Source: Vibrio europaeus (lineage in GTDB: Bacteria > Pseudomonadota > Gammaproteobacteria > Enterobacterales > Vibrionaceae). From it: 64,000 nt of DNA. Positions within the stretch are counted from its first letter, which is position 1, and each line of letters starts with the position of its first letter. The stretch covers positions 992,001 to 1,056,000 of the forward strand of contig NZ_LUAX01000007.1 of the NCBI RefSeq assembly GCF_001695575.1, read 5' to 3'. Positions 35,991 to 44,412 of this stretch are shown one piece after another. The position numbers and the translations under genes are program-made. The notes beneath the pieces were generated by a model. It was not told the DNA's origin. It saw only the letters and a program-made list of their open reading frames with translations, and made no database searches.

Positions 35991-37178
35991 ATGGAACAAA
36001 CTTGGCGTTGGTATGGTCCGAATGATCCTGTGTCGCTAGACGATATTCGTCAGGCTGGCGCAACAGGGATAGTCAATGCGTTGCACCACATCCCAAATGG
36101 CGAAGTGTGGTCAAAAGAAGAGATCTTAAATCGTAAAGAAATTATTGAAGCAAAGGGCTTAAACTGGTCGGTGGTTGAAAGCGTCCCCGTGCATGAGGAA
36201 ATCAAAACTCAAACGGGTCAGTTTCAACAGTGGATCGACAACTATAAACAAACCCTACGCAATCTAGCGGAATGCGGCATAGATACAGTCTGCTACAACT
36301 TTATGCCTGTGCTTGATTGGACTCGTACAGATCTAGAATTTGAAATGCCAGATGGGTCAAAAGCGCTCCGTTTTGATCAAATAGCTTTTGCGGCATTTGA
36401 GCTGCACATTTTAAAGCGGCCTAATGCGAGTGCAGATTATACCGAAGCTGAACAAGCGCAAGCTCTAGATTACTTCAATCAAATGAGCGAAGAGCAAGTT
36501 AAGCAGCTGACAAGCAATATCATCGCTGGTTTGCCGGGAGCCGAAGAGGGCTACACCCTTGAGGAGTTTCAAGCGCAACTTGATCGTTATAGCGGTATCA
36601 GCAAGGGCAAATTACGTGAGCATATGGCGCATTTCTTAGCGGAATTAATGCCAGTTTGCGAAGCGCATGGGCTCAAACTTGCGGTGCATCCTGACGATCC
36701 TCCACGCCCAATCCTTGGTTTGCCTCGTATCGTGTCTACAATCGAAGATATTGATTGGTTGACCGAAAATATTCCGAGCAAAATGAATGGTTTAACCATG
36801 TGTACTGGTTCCTATGGTGTCCGTGGCGACAATGATTTGGTCAAAATGATCGAAAAGCATGGTGACCGCATCTACTTTACTCACTTGCGCTCAACCAAAC
36901 GTGAAGAGAGTAACCCAATGACGTTCCATGAAGCAGCTCACTTAGATGGTGACGTAGACATGTATAACGTGGTGATGGCTATCCTAGATGAGGAGCAACG
37001 CCGCGCGGAAGTGGGGGATCACCGACTTATCCCAATGCGCCCTGATCACGGCCACCAAATGTTGGATGACTTAAACAAAACCACCAACCCAGGCTATTCG
37101 GCGATTGGTCGCCTAAAAGGTTTAGCTGAAGTTCGCGGTTTAGAGATGGCACTGAAGCGCGCTTTTTATAACAAGTAG
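35991..37178 (+). CDS. uxuA: Mannonate dehydratase
   Basis: The 395-residue enzyme removes water from D-mannonate to give 2-keto-3-deoxygluconate. The N-terminus MEQTWRWYGPNDPVSL and the blocks NALHHIPNGEVW, CYNFMPVLDWTRTDL, HPDDPPRPILGLPRIVS and MRPDHGHQMLDD, which carry metal-binding and catalytic residues, match the family. I chose the ATG at 35991 over a GTG at 35982 because AAGGTGAG fits it and the length equals E. coli UxuA. A terminator follows. It completes the glucuronate pathway with genes on the other strand. Confidence 0.95.
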   Translation: MEQTWRWYGPNDPVSLDDIRQAGATGIVNALHHIPNGEVWSKEEILNRKEIIEAKGLNWSVVESVPVHEEIKTQTGQFQQWIDNYKQTLRNLAECGIDTVCYNFMPVLDWTRTDLEFEMPDGSKALRFDQIAFAAFELHILKRPNASADYTEAEQAQALDYFNQMSEEQVKQLTSNIIAGLPGAEEGYTLEEFQAQLDRYSGISKGKLREHMAHFLAELMPVCEAHGLKLAVHPDDPPRPILGLPRIVSTIEDIDWLTENIPSKMNGLTMCTGSYGVRGDNDLVKMIEKHGDRIYFTHLRSTKREESNPMTFHEAAHLDGDVDMYNVVMAILDEEQRRAEVGDHRLIPMRPDHGHQMLDDLNKTTNPGYSAIGRLKGLAEVRGLEMALKRAFYNK

Positions 37179-37212
37179 AGCTTACATAGTAAGTTTCAAG
37201 TACCCATTAAAC

Positions 37213-37245
37213 AAACGCAGGGCTTTTTAAGCCCTGCGTTTTTTA
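37213..37245 (+). terminator. Rho-independent terminator after uxuA
   Basis: A 13-bp stem (AAACGCAGGGCTT and complement) with a 3-nt loop ends in a T-run. Confidence 0.88.
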
Positions 37246-37330
37246 TTTTTATCAATCCGATTAAATGGCATTAAATCAATGTATTAAGTTTCTAGCATTT
37301 TCTTTGTGAATGATTTTGTTGGAAATAAAT

Positions 37331-37359
37331 TTGACAAGAGACCAGTGGTCTCTTAAATT
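37331..37359 (+). promoter_or_regulatory. Promoter with TetR-type operator in its spacer
   Basis: TTGACA (37331-37336) and TAAATT (37354-37359) are 17 bases apart and form a plausible sigma-70 promoter. The palindrome AAGAGACC-AGT-GGTCTCTT (37336-37354) fills the spacer. This is the usual layout for autorepression by the TetR-type gene that starts at 37390. Confidence 0.7.
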
Positions 37360-37389
37360 AAATCTCAAGAGAACGATGGATATTTAGGC

Positions 37390-38034
37390 ATGAGTTGGAC
37401 AAGAGCAAGAACAGACGACAAAAAGAATGAGAGAAAAGAAGCTATTTACCAAGCTGCCTTCGTACTTTTCAAAACGAAAGGTTATGAGGGCGTAAGTTTT
37501 AATAGCATCGCGACAGAAGCAGGGTTTACCAAGTCGAATATGTATCGCTATTTCAGCTCAAAAGAGGAGATATTTCTCAATATCTTTGCTGAACTGTTTG
37601 AAGTGTGGTTCGAGGATATCTGTGGAAGATTGCAGAAATTGGATGAAAATGAAGACCCGAAGTGTTTTGCCAAAACATGGGTTGAATCGTTGTTGGCTCA
37701 CCCTAGGTTTCTCGATTTAACGCCTATCCTGTTTATCTCCTTAGAGAAGAACAGTTCCTATGAACAGCTCTATGAGTTTAAGACACTTTCCAGTCGGTTA
37801 CTTTATCAAATTACGGTTGAGATTATTCGAGTTTATCCAGAGTTTAACAGCGAGAAAGCATTTAAGTTTCTGTCACTTAGCTATGCTGCAATGTCGACTT
37901 CGTGGGCGGCAAATTCACAAAATGAAGCGTTAGAGAAACTCTATCAACAAGCAGAGTTTCAAGCTTTGGCTCCCAACTTTGAGCATGACTTGATGACCTC
38001 CCTTGAGGTGGTCATTTACGGATTGAAAAAATAA
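37390..38034 (+). CDS. TetR/AcrR family regulator
   Basis: The 214-residue regulator has an N-terminal TetR helix-turn-helix (about residues 16-62: AIYQAAFVLFKTKGYEGVSFNSIATEAGFTKSNMYRYFSSKEEIF) and a helical ligand domain. It is co-oriented with the SRPBCC gene, which starts 12 bases after its stop, so the pair probably responds to the same small hydrophobic ligand. The palindrome at 37336-37354 is its likely operator. Confidence 0.9.
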   Translation: MSWTRARTDDKKNERKEAIYQAAFVLFKTKGYEGVSFNSIATEAGFTKSNMYRYFSSKEEIFLNIFAELFEVWFEDICGRLQKLDENEDPKCFAKTWVESLLAHPRFLDLTPILFISLEKNSSYEQLYEFKTLSSRLLYQITVEIIRVYPEFNSEKAFKFLSLSYAAMSTSWAANSQNEALEKLYQQAEFQALAPNFEHDLMTSLEVVIYGLKK

Positions 38035-38046
38035 GGAAAGACTAAT

Positions 38047-38550
38047 ATGGCACACTTTACCGAACAAACAATCACACTTAATGTACCTGCTGAGAAAGTT
38101 TGGCGAGTGTTATCTGACTTTAGCAGTGTTGAGCGATTCGCACCAACGATCAAAAGCTCACCTATAGTAGGAGATAAGCATTCTGGACTTGGTGCTAAGC
38201 GACTGTGCACTTTCCAAGATGGTTCTAGTCTTGTGGAGGAGATCATTGATTTTGACGAGGGACGCGGGTTCAAAATGTCAGTGGGGGAACATTCATTACC
38301 ACTCACGCACATGCAGGCGGAAATGAAAGTCGCCAAGGTCGATGAAAACCGTTCGCAAGTGTACATGTCTACTGAGTTCGTGGTTAAAGGTGGTATCTTT
38401 GGCAAGATCATGGGCCATGTAATAATGCGCCCAGTGATGAAAAGCGTTTTTACCAAGGTTATTACGGGTCTTGCCTATCACAGTGAAACAGGGAAGGTTA
38501 TTGATAACAAACTTCCATCGAAGCAAGAACTCGCACCGCTAATTCGCTGA
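38047..38550 (+). CDS. SRPBCC family protein (polyketide cyclase/START-like)
   Basis: The 167-residue cytosolic protein has the helix-grip start TITLNVPAEKVWRVLSDFSSVERFAP and the later EEIIDFDEGRGFKMSV strands typical of SRPBCC proteins. Members bind hydrophobic ligands in a deep pocket; no catalytic role can be read here. AAGGAAAG precedes the start and it forms a two-gene unit with the TetR-type regulator. Confidence 0.85.
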   Translation: MAHFTEQTITLNVPAEKVWRVLSDFSSVERFAPTIKSSPIVGDKHSGLGAKRLCTFQDGSSLVEEIIDFDEGRGFKMSVGEHSLPLTHMQAEMKVAKVDENRSQVYMSTEFVVKGGIFGKIMGHVIMRPVMKSVFTKVITGLAYHSETGKVIDNKLPSKQELAPLIR

Positions 38551-38649
38551 AACTGCGTATTCGGCAATGTCAAAGTAGGTGAGCCTTATTTCAAGTGCTC
38601 ACCATTTAATGATATATATCATTTCATGACGGTGCGTGTTCTTAGTCTT

Positions 38650-39672
38650 TCAAAACAGATTTAATCCAAACACTTCTTTTACCTTGTTCAGCATGAGTTG
38701 TGTTGTTTGATGAGACTTGATGCTGCCTTGTTTTAGCACCTCAATAAGCTGCGCTTTGTCAGCGAGATAATCGGCACGTTTCTCTCGTATTGGGCGAAGC
38801 ATTTCTTGCAGGCACTCCTCAAGGATTTTCTTCGTTGTACCATCACCGAGACCACCTCTTCGATAGTGGGCTTTAAGCTGCTCAACATAGTCTTTGTCGG
38901 TATGAAAAGCATCAAGATAGGTGAAGACGATATTACCTTCCACTTGCCCTGGATCTTCCACTCTTAAGTGATTCGGGTCGGTAAACATTGACTTTACTGC
39001 AGCGCGAATCTCTTTTTCATTCGCACCTAAATTGATGGCGTTGCCCAAACTCTTAGACATCTTATTTTTGCCGTCAGTACTGGGTAAACGCGGTGCGTCA
39101 CTCAGTAACGGGCGGCACTCATTGATGATGGACTCACCCGCTAGGTTATTAATTTTCCAAACGATTTCGTTGGTTTGTTCGAGCATAGGCAGTTGATCAT
39201 CACCAACCGGTACTAGCGTCGCATTAAATGCGGTGATATCGGCTGCCTGAGAAATCGGGTAAGTAAGAAAACCAGCCGGAATAGAGCGTTCAAAACCTTT
39301 ACTCTGGATTTCATTTTTAACGGTTGGATTACGTTCTAAGCGCGCTATAGAAACCAGATTGCTATAGAACATGGTGAGTTCGGCAAGAGCAGGCAGTTGA
39401 GATTGCAAGCAGATGGTTGTTTGTGATGGGTCTATGCCCACGGCCAAGTAGTCTGCCACCACATTCAAAATGTTTGATGAGACTTTGGCCGGGTTGTGCG
39501 CATTGTCGGTAAGGCCCTGCATGTCGGCGACCAAGATGGTTTGGTCATGTTGTGCTTGAAGGGAAACTCGCTGTTGCAGCGAGCCGACATAATGGCCTAG
39601 ATGCAAAGGGCCTGTTGCTCTATCCCCAGTAAGGATGACTTCGCGCTGCGAAGGGGTTGGATGATTGTTCAT
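38650..39672 (-). CDS. trpS: Tryptophanyl-tRNA synthetase, HLGH-type second copy
   Basis: The 340-residue class I synthetase charges tRNA-Trp. It carries HLGH in VILTGDRATGPLHLGHYVGS and KMSKS in DGKNKMSKSLGNAI, plus VGDDQLPMLEQTNEI. The N-terminus differs from the TIGN-type housekeeping enzyme that I recall for Gammaproteobacteria and is closer to TrpRS types seen in Gram-positive bacteria, so I infer an additional, possibly inhibitor-tolerant, copy. CGGAG precedes the ATG. Upstream is a leader peptide with tandem Trp codons and an attenuator (39710-39825). That predicts expression when charged tRNA-Trp falls. Confidence 0.9.
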   Translation of the reverse strand: MNNHPTPSQREVILTGDRATGPLHLGHYVGSLQQRVSLQAQHDQTILVADMQGLTDNAHNPAKVSSNILNVVADYLAVGIDPSQTTICLQSQLPALAELTMFYSNLVSIARLERNPTVKNEIQSKGFERSIPAGFLTYPISQAADITAFNATLVPVGDDQLPMLEQTNEIVWKINNLAGESIINECRPLLSDAPRLPSTDGKNKMSKSLGNAINLGANEKEIRAAVKSMFTDPNHLRVEDPGQVEGNIVFTYLDAFHTDKDYVEQLKAHYRRGGLGDGTTKKILEECLQEMLRPIREKRADYLADKAQLIEVLKQGSIKSHQTTQLMLNKVKEVFGLNLF

Positions 39673-39709
39673 GGTTTATCTCCGAGTTAAATAGATCGCT
39701 ACTGGAGAT

Positions 39710-39755
39710 AAAAAGCACCACACTCTTAGCTACCATCCAGCAGCGTAAGAATGTG
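39710..39755 (-). terminator. Attenuator terminator hairpin in the trpS leader
   Basis: In the trpS direction, CACATTCTTAC (39755 down) pairs with TAAGAGTGTG (to 39719) with one mismatch, extended inward by GC pairs. It is followed by TTTTT at 39714-39710. Its 5' arm (39739-39745, CGCTGCT) can instead pair with AGCGGCG at 39765-39771 to form an antiterminator. Confidence 0.75.
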
Positions 39756-39771
39756 ACTATTCCGCGCCGCT

Positions 39772-39825
39772 CTAGTTAGAGCGCCACCAGAAAAGATTGA
39801 TGTGAGAGGGTTTAAATTCTTTCAT
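39772..39825 (-). CDS. trp-type leader peptide upstream of trpS
   Basis: A 17-residue reading frame, MKEFKPSHINLFWWRSN, ends in TAG and contains two consecutive TGG codons (39784-39789). The WWRS ending resembles E. coli TrpL (WWRTS). It is followed by a hairpin spanning the end of the frame (CGCTCTA with TAGAGCG, 39768-39783), an antiterminator pairing and a T-run terminator before trpS. This is the standard order of ribosome-mediated attenuation. AGG directly touches the ATG, so the ribosome-binding site is unusual; a GTG two codons upstream is an alternative start. Confidence 0.78.
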   Translation of the reverse strand: MKEFKPSHINLFWWRSN

Positions 39826-39991
39826 CCTCACAAAGTAACAGTATTTGTGTAGTGAGGCAATATGCGCAATTCTATTACCTCTTTGATCAATATTGCGATT
39901 AGAAACCCATGATTGCTCTGATCATTCTTTACTTGACCCTTTAAACACTACATATACAATAAATATACGTTTTATATATATAGTGTATTTG

Positions 39992-40219
39992 ATGGGTATT
40001 GTTAAGATTTCAGATGAGTTGCATGAAGAGCTCAGAAAAGCGAGCTCTGTGATGGCGCGTTCGATCAACTCGCAGGCAGAATTCTGGATCAAGATTGGTA
40101 TGCTTGCTGAGCTGCATCCTCAGCTCTCTTTCAATGACTTGGTGGCAGATTTAATGAAATCGGCAGAAGTGTCAGTGAGCAATGTTTCTGCGACAGAAGG
40201 CGTTGCTAATGAACAGTAA
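39992..40219 (+). CDS. ParD-like antitoxin-family protein
   Basis: The 75-residue protein matches the ParD-like pattern: GIVKISDELHEELRKASSVMARSINSQAEFWIKIGMLAEL, a ribbon-helix-helix DNA-binding start. No RelE/ParE toxin gene is adjacent. Instead the gene overlaps a methionine aminopeptidase gene by 11 bases, implying coupled translation. The ATG at 39992 fits the family start; the frame extends upstream to 39893 without similarity. It may act as an autoregulator of the pair. Confidence 0.75.
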   Translation: MGIVKISDELHEELRKASSVMARSINSQAEFWIKIGMLAELHPQLSFNDLVADLMKSAEVSVSNVSATEGVANEQ

Positions 40220-40991
40220 TGTAGCGATTAAGTCAGAAAGCGAGATTGAATTGATGCGCACCTCCGGCAAGTTGTTGGCTAAGGTGTTTAAAATGCTGGA
40301 TGACTACGTGAAGCCGGGCATTTCAACTATGGACATTAATAACCGAGTTGAAGATTTTATTGTCAATGAGCTACAGGCGAGACCTGCCAGCAAAGGGCAG
40401 TATGATTACCAGTACGTGCTCAATACTTCGTTGAATGAAGTGGTTTGTCATGGTGTGCCTAAAGCGAGCCAAATCCTAAAAAGTACCGACATTATCAATC
40501 TGGATATTACGCTAGAGAAAGGTGGCTTTATCACTGACTCAAGCAAAATGTATGTGATGCCTGATGCAAACCCACTGGCGCGAAAGTTAGTGAAAGTCAC
40601 TTATGAAGCGATGTGGCAGGGGATCAAGCAAGTCAAACCAGGAGCGCGTCTTGGCGATATTGGCCATGCCATTCAAAGCTATGCAGAAACTTACGGCTAC
40701 AGCATAGTAAGAGAGTACTGTGGTCACGGCATTGGTCGAGAAATGCATGAAGAGCCGCAAGTGCTTCATTATGGTATTCGCGATACCGGTTTGCTGCTAA
40801 AAGAAGGCATGGTGTTTACCATTGAGCCTATGGTTAATCAAGGCACCGAGAAAACCAAGACCAAGAAAGATGGCTGGACGGTGATAACCCGAGATAAAAA
40901 GCTGTCTGCTCAATCAGAGCATACTGTGTTGGTGACTAGTCGTGGATATGAAGTGCTGACGTTACGAGAAGAAGAAAGCTTACCTAGTTGA
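40209..40991 (+). CDS. map: Type I methionine aminopeptidase, probable second copy
   Basis: The 260-residue M24A metalloprotease removes N-terminal methionine. The metal ligands and active site are visible: CHGVPK, both aspartates in LDITLEKGGFITDSSKMY, GHGIGREMHEEPQ, the glutamate of FTIEPMVN and that of SEHTVLV. I chose the ATG at 40209, which lies in the end of the ParD-like gene and gives normal length. A housekeeping map is normally beside rpsB, which is absent here, so this is probably an accessory paralogue. Confidence 0.88.
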   Translation: MNSNVAIKSESEIELMRTSGKLLAKVFKMLDDYVKPGISTMDINNRVEDFIVNELQARPASKGQYDYQYVLNTSLNEVVCHGVPKASQILKSTDIINLDITLEKGGFITDSSKMYVMPDANPLARKLVKVTYEAMWQGIKQVKPGARLGDIGHAIQSYAETYGYSIVREYCGHGIGREMHEEPQVLHYGIRDTGLLLKEGMVFTIEPMVNQGTEKTKTKKDGWTVITRDKKLSAQSEHTVLVTSRGYEVLTLREEESLPS

Positions 40992-41139
40992 TAATAAGAA
41001 TAGGGAAGCAAGATTAACTCTGCTAGAATCCGCGCTACCAAGTGTTGTTGTCCTTACTATTTGGACATCTACCCATCAGGGTATGAGCAACACTGGCTAT
41101 TTAACTCGCTGCAATTAGTAAGATACCTAGGATCTCAAT

Positions 41140-41553
41140 ATGATGACCGATGAAGAAAGAATTGAACTACAACAAAACAACCCTCTACACGGCCTGAAAC
41201 TAGAGACTTTGCTACAAGAGTTAGTGGATTTTTATGGTTGGGATATTCTTGATACAGCGATGCGCTTCAACTGTTTCCACACTAATCCTTCGATTGCTAG
41301 TAGTGCCAAATACTTAAAGAAAACCGACTGGGCGAGAGAGAAAGTAGAAAACTTTTATCTGTACCGTTTTAAGCGCATGCCTAGAGCGTCTAGTGAAGAG
41401 TATGACTTACCTCCACGCGCTCGTACTTTCCCACACGGTCTTAAACCAAAAGAGCCGATGGAACTGACCGTTGAATCAATATTGAATTCACAAGCGAAGG
41501 CGGCCTCGGCGCATAAAGCGCGTTCTTCTCGCGGTGGTCGTTCACGAAAATAA
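41140..41553 (+). CDS. VF530 family DNA-binding protein with basic C-terminal tail
   Basis: The first 70 or so residues match the VF530/DUF2132 family (NNPLHGLKLETLLQELVDFYGWDIL, FHTNPSIASSAKYLKKTDWAREKVENFYL), a small helical fold reported to bind DNA. An extra tail of about 65 residues follows, ending in an Ala/Ser/Arg/Gly/Lys-rich stretch (AHKARSSRGGRSRK) that should bind nucleic acid by charge. The full length is 137 residues, longer than the compact core. AGGA lies near the start. No partner gene is evident. Confidence 0.82.
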   Translation: MMTDEERIELQQNNPLHGLKLETLLQELVDFYGWDILDTAMRFNCFHTNPSIASSAKYLKKTDWAREKVENFYLYRFKRMPRASSEEYDLPPRARTFPHGLKPKEPMELTVESILNSQAKAASAHKARSSRGGRSRK

Positions 41554-41621
41554 CGGTTCAACGCAATCTATTGATTCTGCCAGATACATCATGGCGTATC
41601 TGGCAGAGTGACTGCATGAGG

Positions 41622-43409
41622 TTAGATCGCCTGCGTGGCTTTCTCTAACCAAATTTTTCCTTGCTCATCAAGGTCTGGTGAGAGCTTGGTCCAACACTGC
41701 TGATGGTAGTCATTGAGCCATTCAATCTCACTGCTATCCAGCATCGATTTATCTATCATCTTGGTCGCGATTGGCGCAAGGGTTATGGTCTCAAAGCCAT
41801 AAAAAGTGCCAAATTCGTTCTCTTCTAACTCGACCACTTTCATGATGTTTTCAATCCGTATTCCATGCACACCTTCGCGGTAAACACCGGGCTCATTAGT
41901 TATTACCATACCCGGTCTAAGGGTGACTTCGGCAGGATTTTGCGAAAAATTTTGCGGCCCTTCATGAACATTCAAACATACGCCGACACCATGACCCGTA
42001 CCACATTTATAGTCGATGCCATGTTGCCACAATACTCCGCGCGCCATGATATCGAGATTGGCTCCAGTCGAGCCTTTCATAAAGCGAGTTTGTGTTAGGC
42101 GTATGACCGCCTTTAGCACTAAGGTGTAATCTTTTCTTTCTTGTGCCGTTGGGGTACCAAAGTGGAAGGTACGGGTGATGTCTGTTGTACCACCTGGATA
42201 TTGCCCACCCGAATCGACAAGGAAGAAACGGCTCTCATCGACTTGGTAGCAGCTCGTTTCGTTTGCCGCGTAGTGCATCTTAGCGCCATGCTCTGCAAAC
42301 CCCGCGATGGTTCTAAAGCTTTCGCCTAAATAGCCATCAATCTGTTTGCGGTAGCCCATTAACTGTTGTTCGGCATTTAACTCGGTGACTTTGCCACTGG
42401 GTACTTGTTCATCTAGCCATTGCATGAATTTCACGACCGCTACGCCATCTTGGCGCAAGGTCTCTTCCATACTTGAAAGTTCGGTTGAATTTTTTTTGGC
42501 TTTCATTAGCGTGACAGGGCATGGGCGGTCTATTAGACAGAGCTCAGATTTAACCTGGCTAGCTAACAGGCTGTCACAGTTTTTCGCGGTATAAATGACC
42601 CTAGCGCCTTTATCGATAAGGTTTAACGCTGTGCTAAGGTGCTCGTAATCATGGATATGAACCTGAGACTCTTCAAGTGCAGCGACAACTTGCTGAGTGA
42701 GCTTTCGATTATCAATAAACAAACGGCAACTTTGCTTATCGATGAGTAGGTAGCCCTCAGATATCGGGCAATAGGCGGTATCGCCTCCGCGAATGTTAAG
42801 CGTCCACATCACGTCGTCTAGCGTTGAAATCAATAGTGCATCGGCCTTCTCATCATTGAGGTATTGACGAATCTGAGCGACTTTTTCGCCACATGTTAGC
42901 CCTGCAACCTCTATTGGATGGTTAAAAACAGGCGCTGTCGGTCGCGATGGTCGATCATGCCAAATGGAGGAAATGAGATCGTGCTCTAGTACCACTCGAA
43001 TCGATTTGTCTGCGAATGCGCTAGTAAGCTCATCGAAAAACTGCTTGCTGATACTGCGACCATCGACACCTACCGTCGCGTTTTCTGGCAAGGTTTGAGC
43101 TAACCATTGCGCAATTGTTGGCGTCTCGGCTAGGCGCGCTTTAAACAGCGATAAACCAGAGCCTTCGATTTGCTCGGCTCCTTGAATGTAGTAGCGTCCA
43201 TCTGTCCAAAGCCCGCCGCCATCTTTGGTCACCGCCACATCGCCAGCAGAGCCAGTAAAGCCTGATATCCACTGTCTTGCCAGCCAATAATCGGCGGAGT
43301 ATTCACTGGCATGCGGGTCATTATTGGTGACGATATAGGCATCAAATTTATGTTCTTGCATGCCGTCACGTAAAGCGTTAAGTCGTTGTGGAACAGTGGT
43401 TAAAGTCAT
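41622..43409 (-). CDS. Xaa-Pro aminopeptidase (M24B, long form)
   Basis: The 595-residue cytosolic metallopeptidase cuts the bond after the first residue when proline is second. Two creatinase-like N-terminal domains precede the M24 catalytic domain. The metal site is visible: DSGGQYPGGTTDITRTFHFG (two aspartates), GHGVGVCLNVHEGPQNF (histidine), TNEPGVY and IRIENI (glutamates). The length matches the three-domain form found in eukaryotes and many bacteria. The ATG at 43409 has AGGAAG upstream and overlaps the stop of the ABC ATPase gene as ATGA, so it is the last gene of the opp operon. Confidence 0.92.
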   Translation of the reverse strand: MTLTTVPQRLNALRDGMQEHKFDAYIVTNNDPHASEYSADYWLARQWISGFTGSAGDVAVTKDGGGLWTDGRYYIQGAEQIEGSGLSLFKARLAETPTIAQWLAQTLPENATVGVDGRSISKQFFDELTSAFADKSIRVVLEHDLISSIWHDRPSRPTAPVFNHPIEVAGLTCGEKVAQIRQYLNDEKADALLISTLDDVMWTLNIRGGDTAYCPISEGYLLIDKQSCRLFIDNRKLTQQVVAALEESQVHIHDYEHLSTALNLIDKGARVIYTAKNCDSLLASQVKSELCLIDRPCPVTLMKAKKNSTELSSMEETLRQDGVAVVKFMQWLDEQVPSGKVTELNAEQQLMGYRKQIDGYLGESFRTIAGFAEHGAKMHYAANETSCYQVDESRFFLVDSGGQYPGGTTDITRTFHFGTPTAQERKDYTLVLKAVIRLTQTRFMKGSTGANLDIMARGVLWQHGIDYKCGTGHGVGVCLNVHEGPQNFSQNPAEVTLRPGMVITNEPGVYREGVHGIRIENIMKVVELEENEFGTFYGFETITLAPIATKMIDKSMLDSSEIEWLNDYHQQCWTKLSPDLDEQGKIWLEKATQAI

Positions 43410-44404
43410 AATGGTTGGCTTCCTAGCAAAGTATGGGTACAGAAAATGTGGTGGTCTGGCAGACCACTTCGAGTCGGTTTTTGTTGACCACACAAATCGG
43501 TGGCACTTGGACAACGGGTACGAAACACGCATCCGCTTGGTGGATTGAGCGGCGAAGGAAGGTCGCCAGGCAGTAGTTGAATATCACGATTGCGAGCGAG
43601 TGTTGGGTGTGCAATAGGGACTGCAGATAGTAAGGCTTTCGTGTAAGGGTGCTGGGCGTCATCGAAAACCTTATCGTAACGCCCAACTTCCATCGGTTTA
43701 CCTAAATACATCACCATGACACGATCGCTTATGTGTCTTACTACACTTAGGTCGTGGGCGATCATGACCAGTGTTAAGCCCATCTCTTGCTTTAAATCAT
43801 CAAGAAGATTAATGACCTGCGCTTGTATCGATACATCAAGGGCACTGACAGGTTCATCGCACACCACTAAGTCGGGTTTGAGGATCAGAGCACGCGCGAT
43901 GCCCACGCGTTGACATTGACCGCCCGAGAACTCGTGCGGATAGCGATTTCTCTGGCTCGCAAGTAAGCCCACTTTGTCCATCATCGCGATAACGCGACTC
44001 TCTACCTCTTGGCGACTTAAATGGGGTTCATGAGTCAGTAAGGGTTCAGCGATACATTCAGAGATCGTCAGACGAGGATTCAAACAGGCAGAAGGATCTT
44101 GAAACACCATTTGAAACTCACGACGTTTTTTCGCTAGTTCTTGTTTACCAAACCCACGCATATCTTGCCCCTTCCATGAGAGCTCGCCACCTGTCGGTTC
44201 TATCAGGCGAAGCAGTGCTCGTGCTAGGGTTGATTTTCCACACCCAGACTCACCGACAATGCCTAAAGTTTCTCCGCGGAACACTTCTAAGTCGATACCA
44301 TCGACGGCTTTCACCACTTTGCGTTTACTTGGCAATATGTGTTTATTGATCGCGAAGTGAACTTTTAGATCACGCGCTGAAAGTAAAACTTCTGGTTGGT
44401 TCAT
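43406..44404 (-). CDS. oppF: Oligopeptide ABC transporter ATPase (OppF/DppF type)
   Basis: The 332-residue ATPase has Walker A GESGCGKST, the signature FSGGQCQRVGIARAL and Walker B LVVCDEPVSALD. The C-terminal OppF extension contains CVFRTRCPSATDLC, whose cysteines can hold an iron-sulphur cluster in peptide-transporter ATPases. AGGAGGT precedes the ATG at 44404, which was chosen over the longer open frame. It drives import together with OppD. Confidence 0.93.
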   Translation of the reverse strand: MNQPEVLLSARDLKVHFAINKHILPSKRKVVKAVDGIDLEVFRGETLGIVGESGCGKSTLARALLRLIEPTGGELSWKGQDMRGFGKQELAKKRREFQMVFQDPSACLNPRLTISECIAEPLLTHEPHLSRQEVESRVIAMMDKVGLLASQRNRYPHEFSGGQCQRVGIARALILKPDLVVCDEPVSALDVSIQAQVINLLDDLKQEMGLTLVMIAHDLSVVRHISDRVMVMYLGKPMEVGRYDKVFDDAQHPYTKALLSAVPIAHPTLARNRDIQLLPGDLPSPLNPPSGCVFRTRCPSATDLCGQQKPTRSGLPDHHIFCTHTLLGSQPL

Positions 44405-44412
44405 GTTACCTC

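Noticed and set aside
38016..38456. 146-codon minus-strand ORF
   Set aside because: It is antisense to the SRPBCC gene, which has a good ribosome-binding site and a recognised fold.
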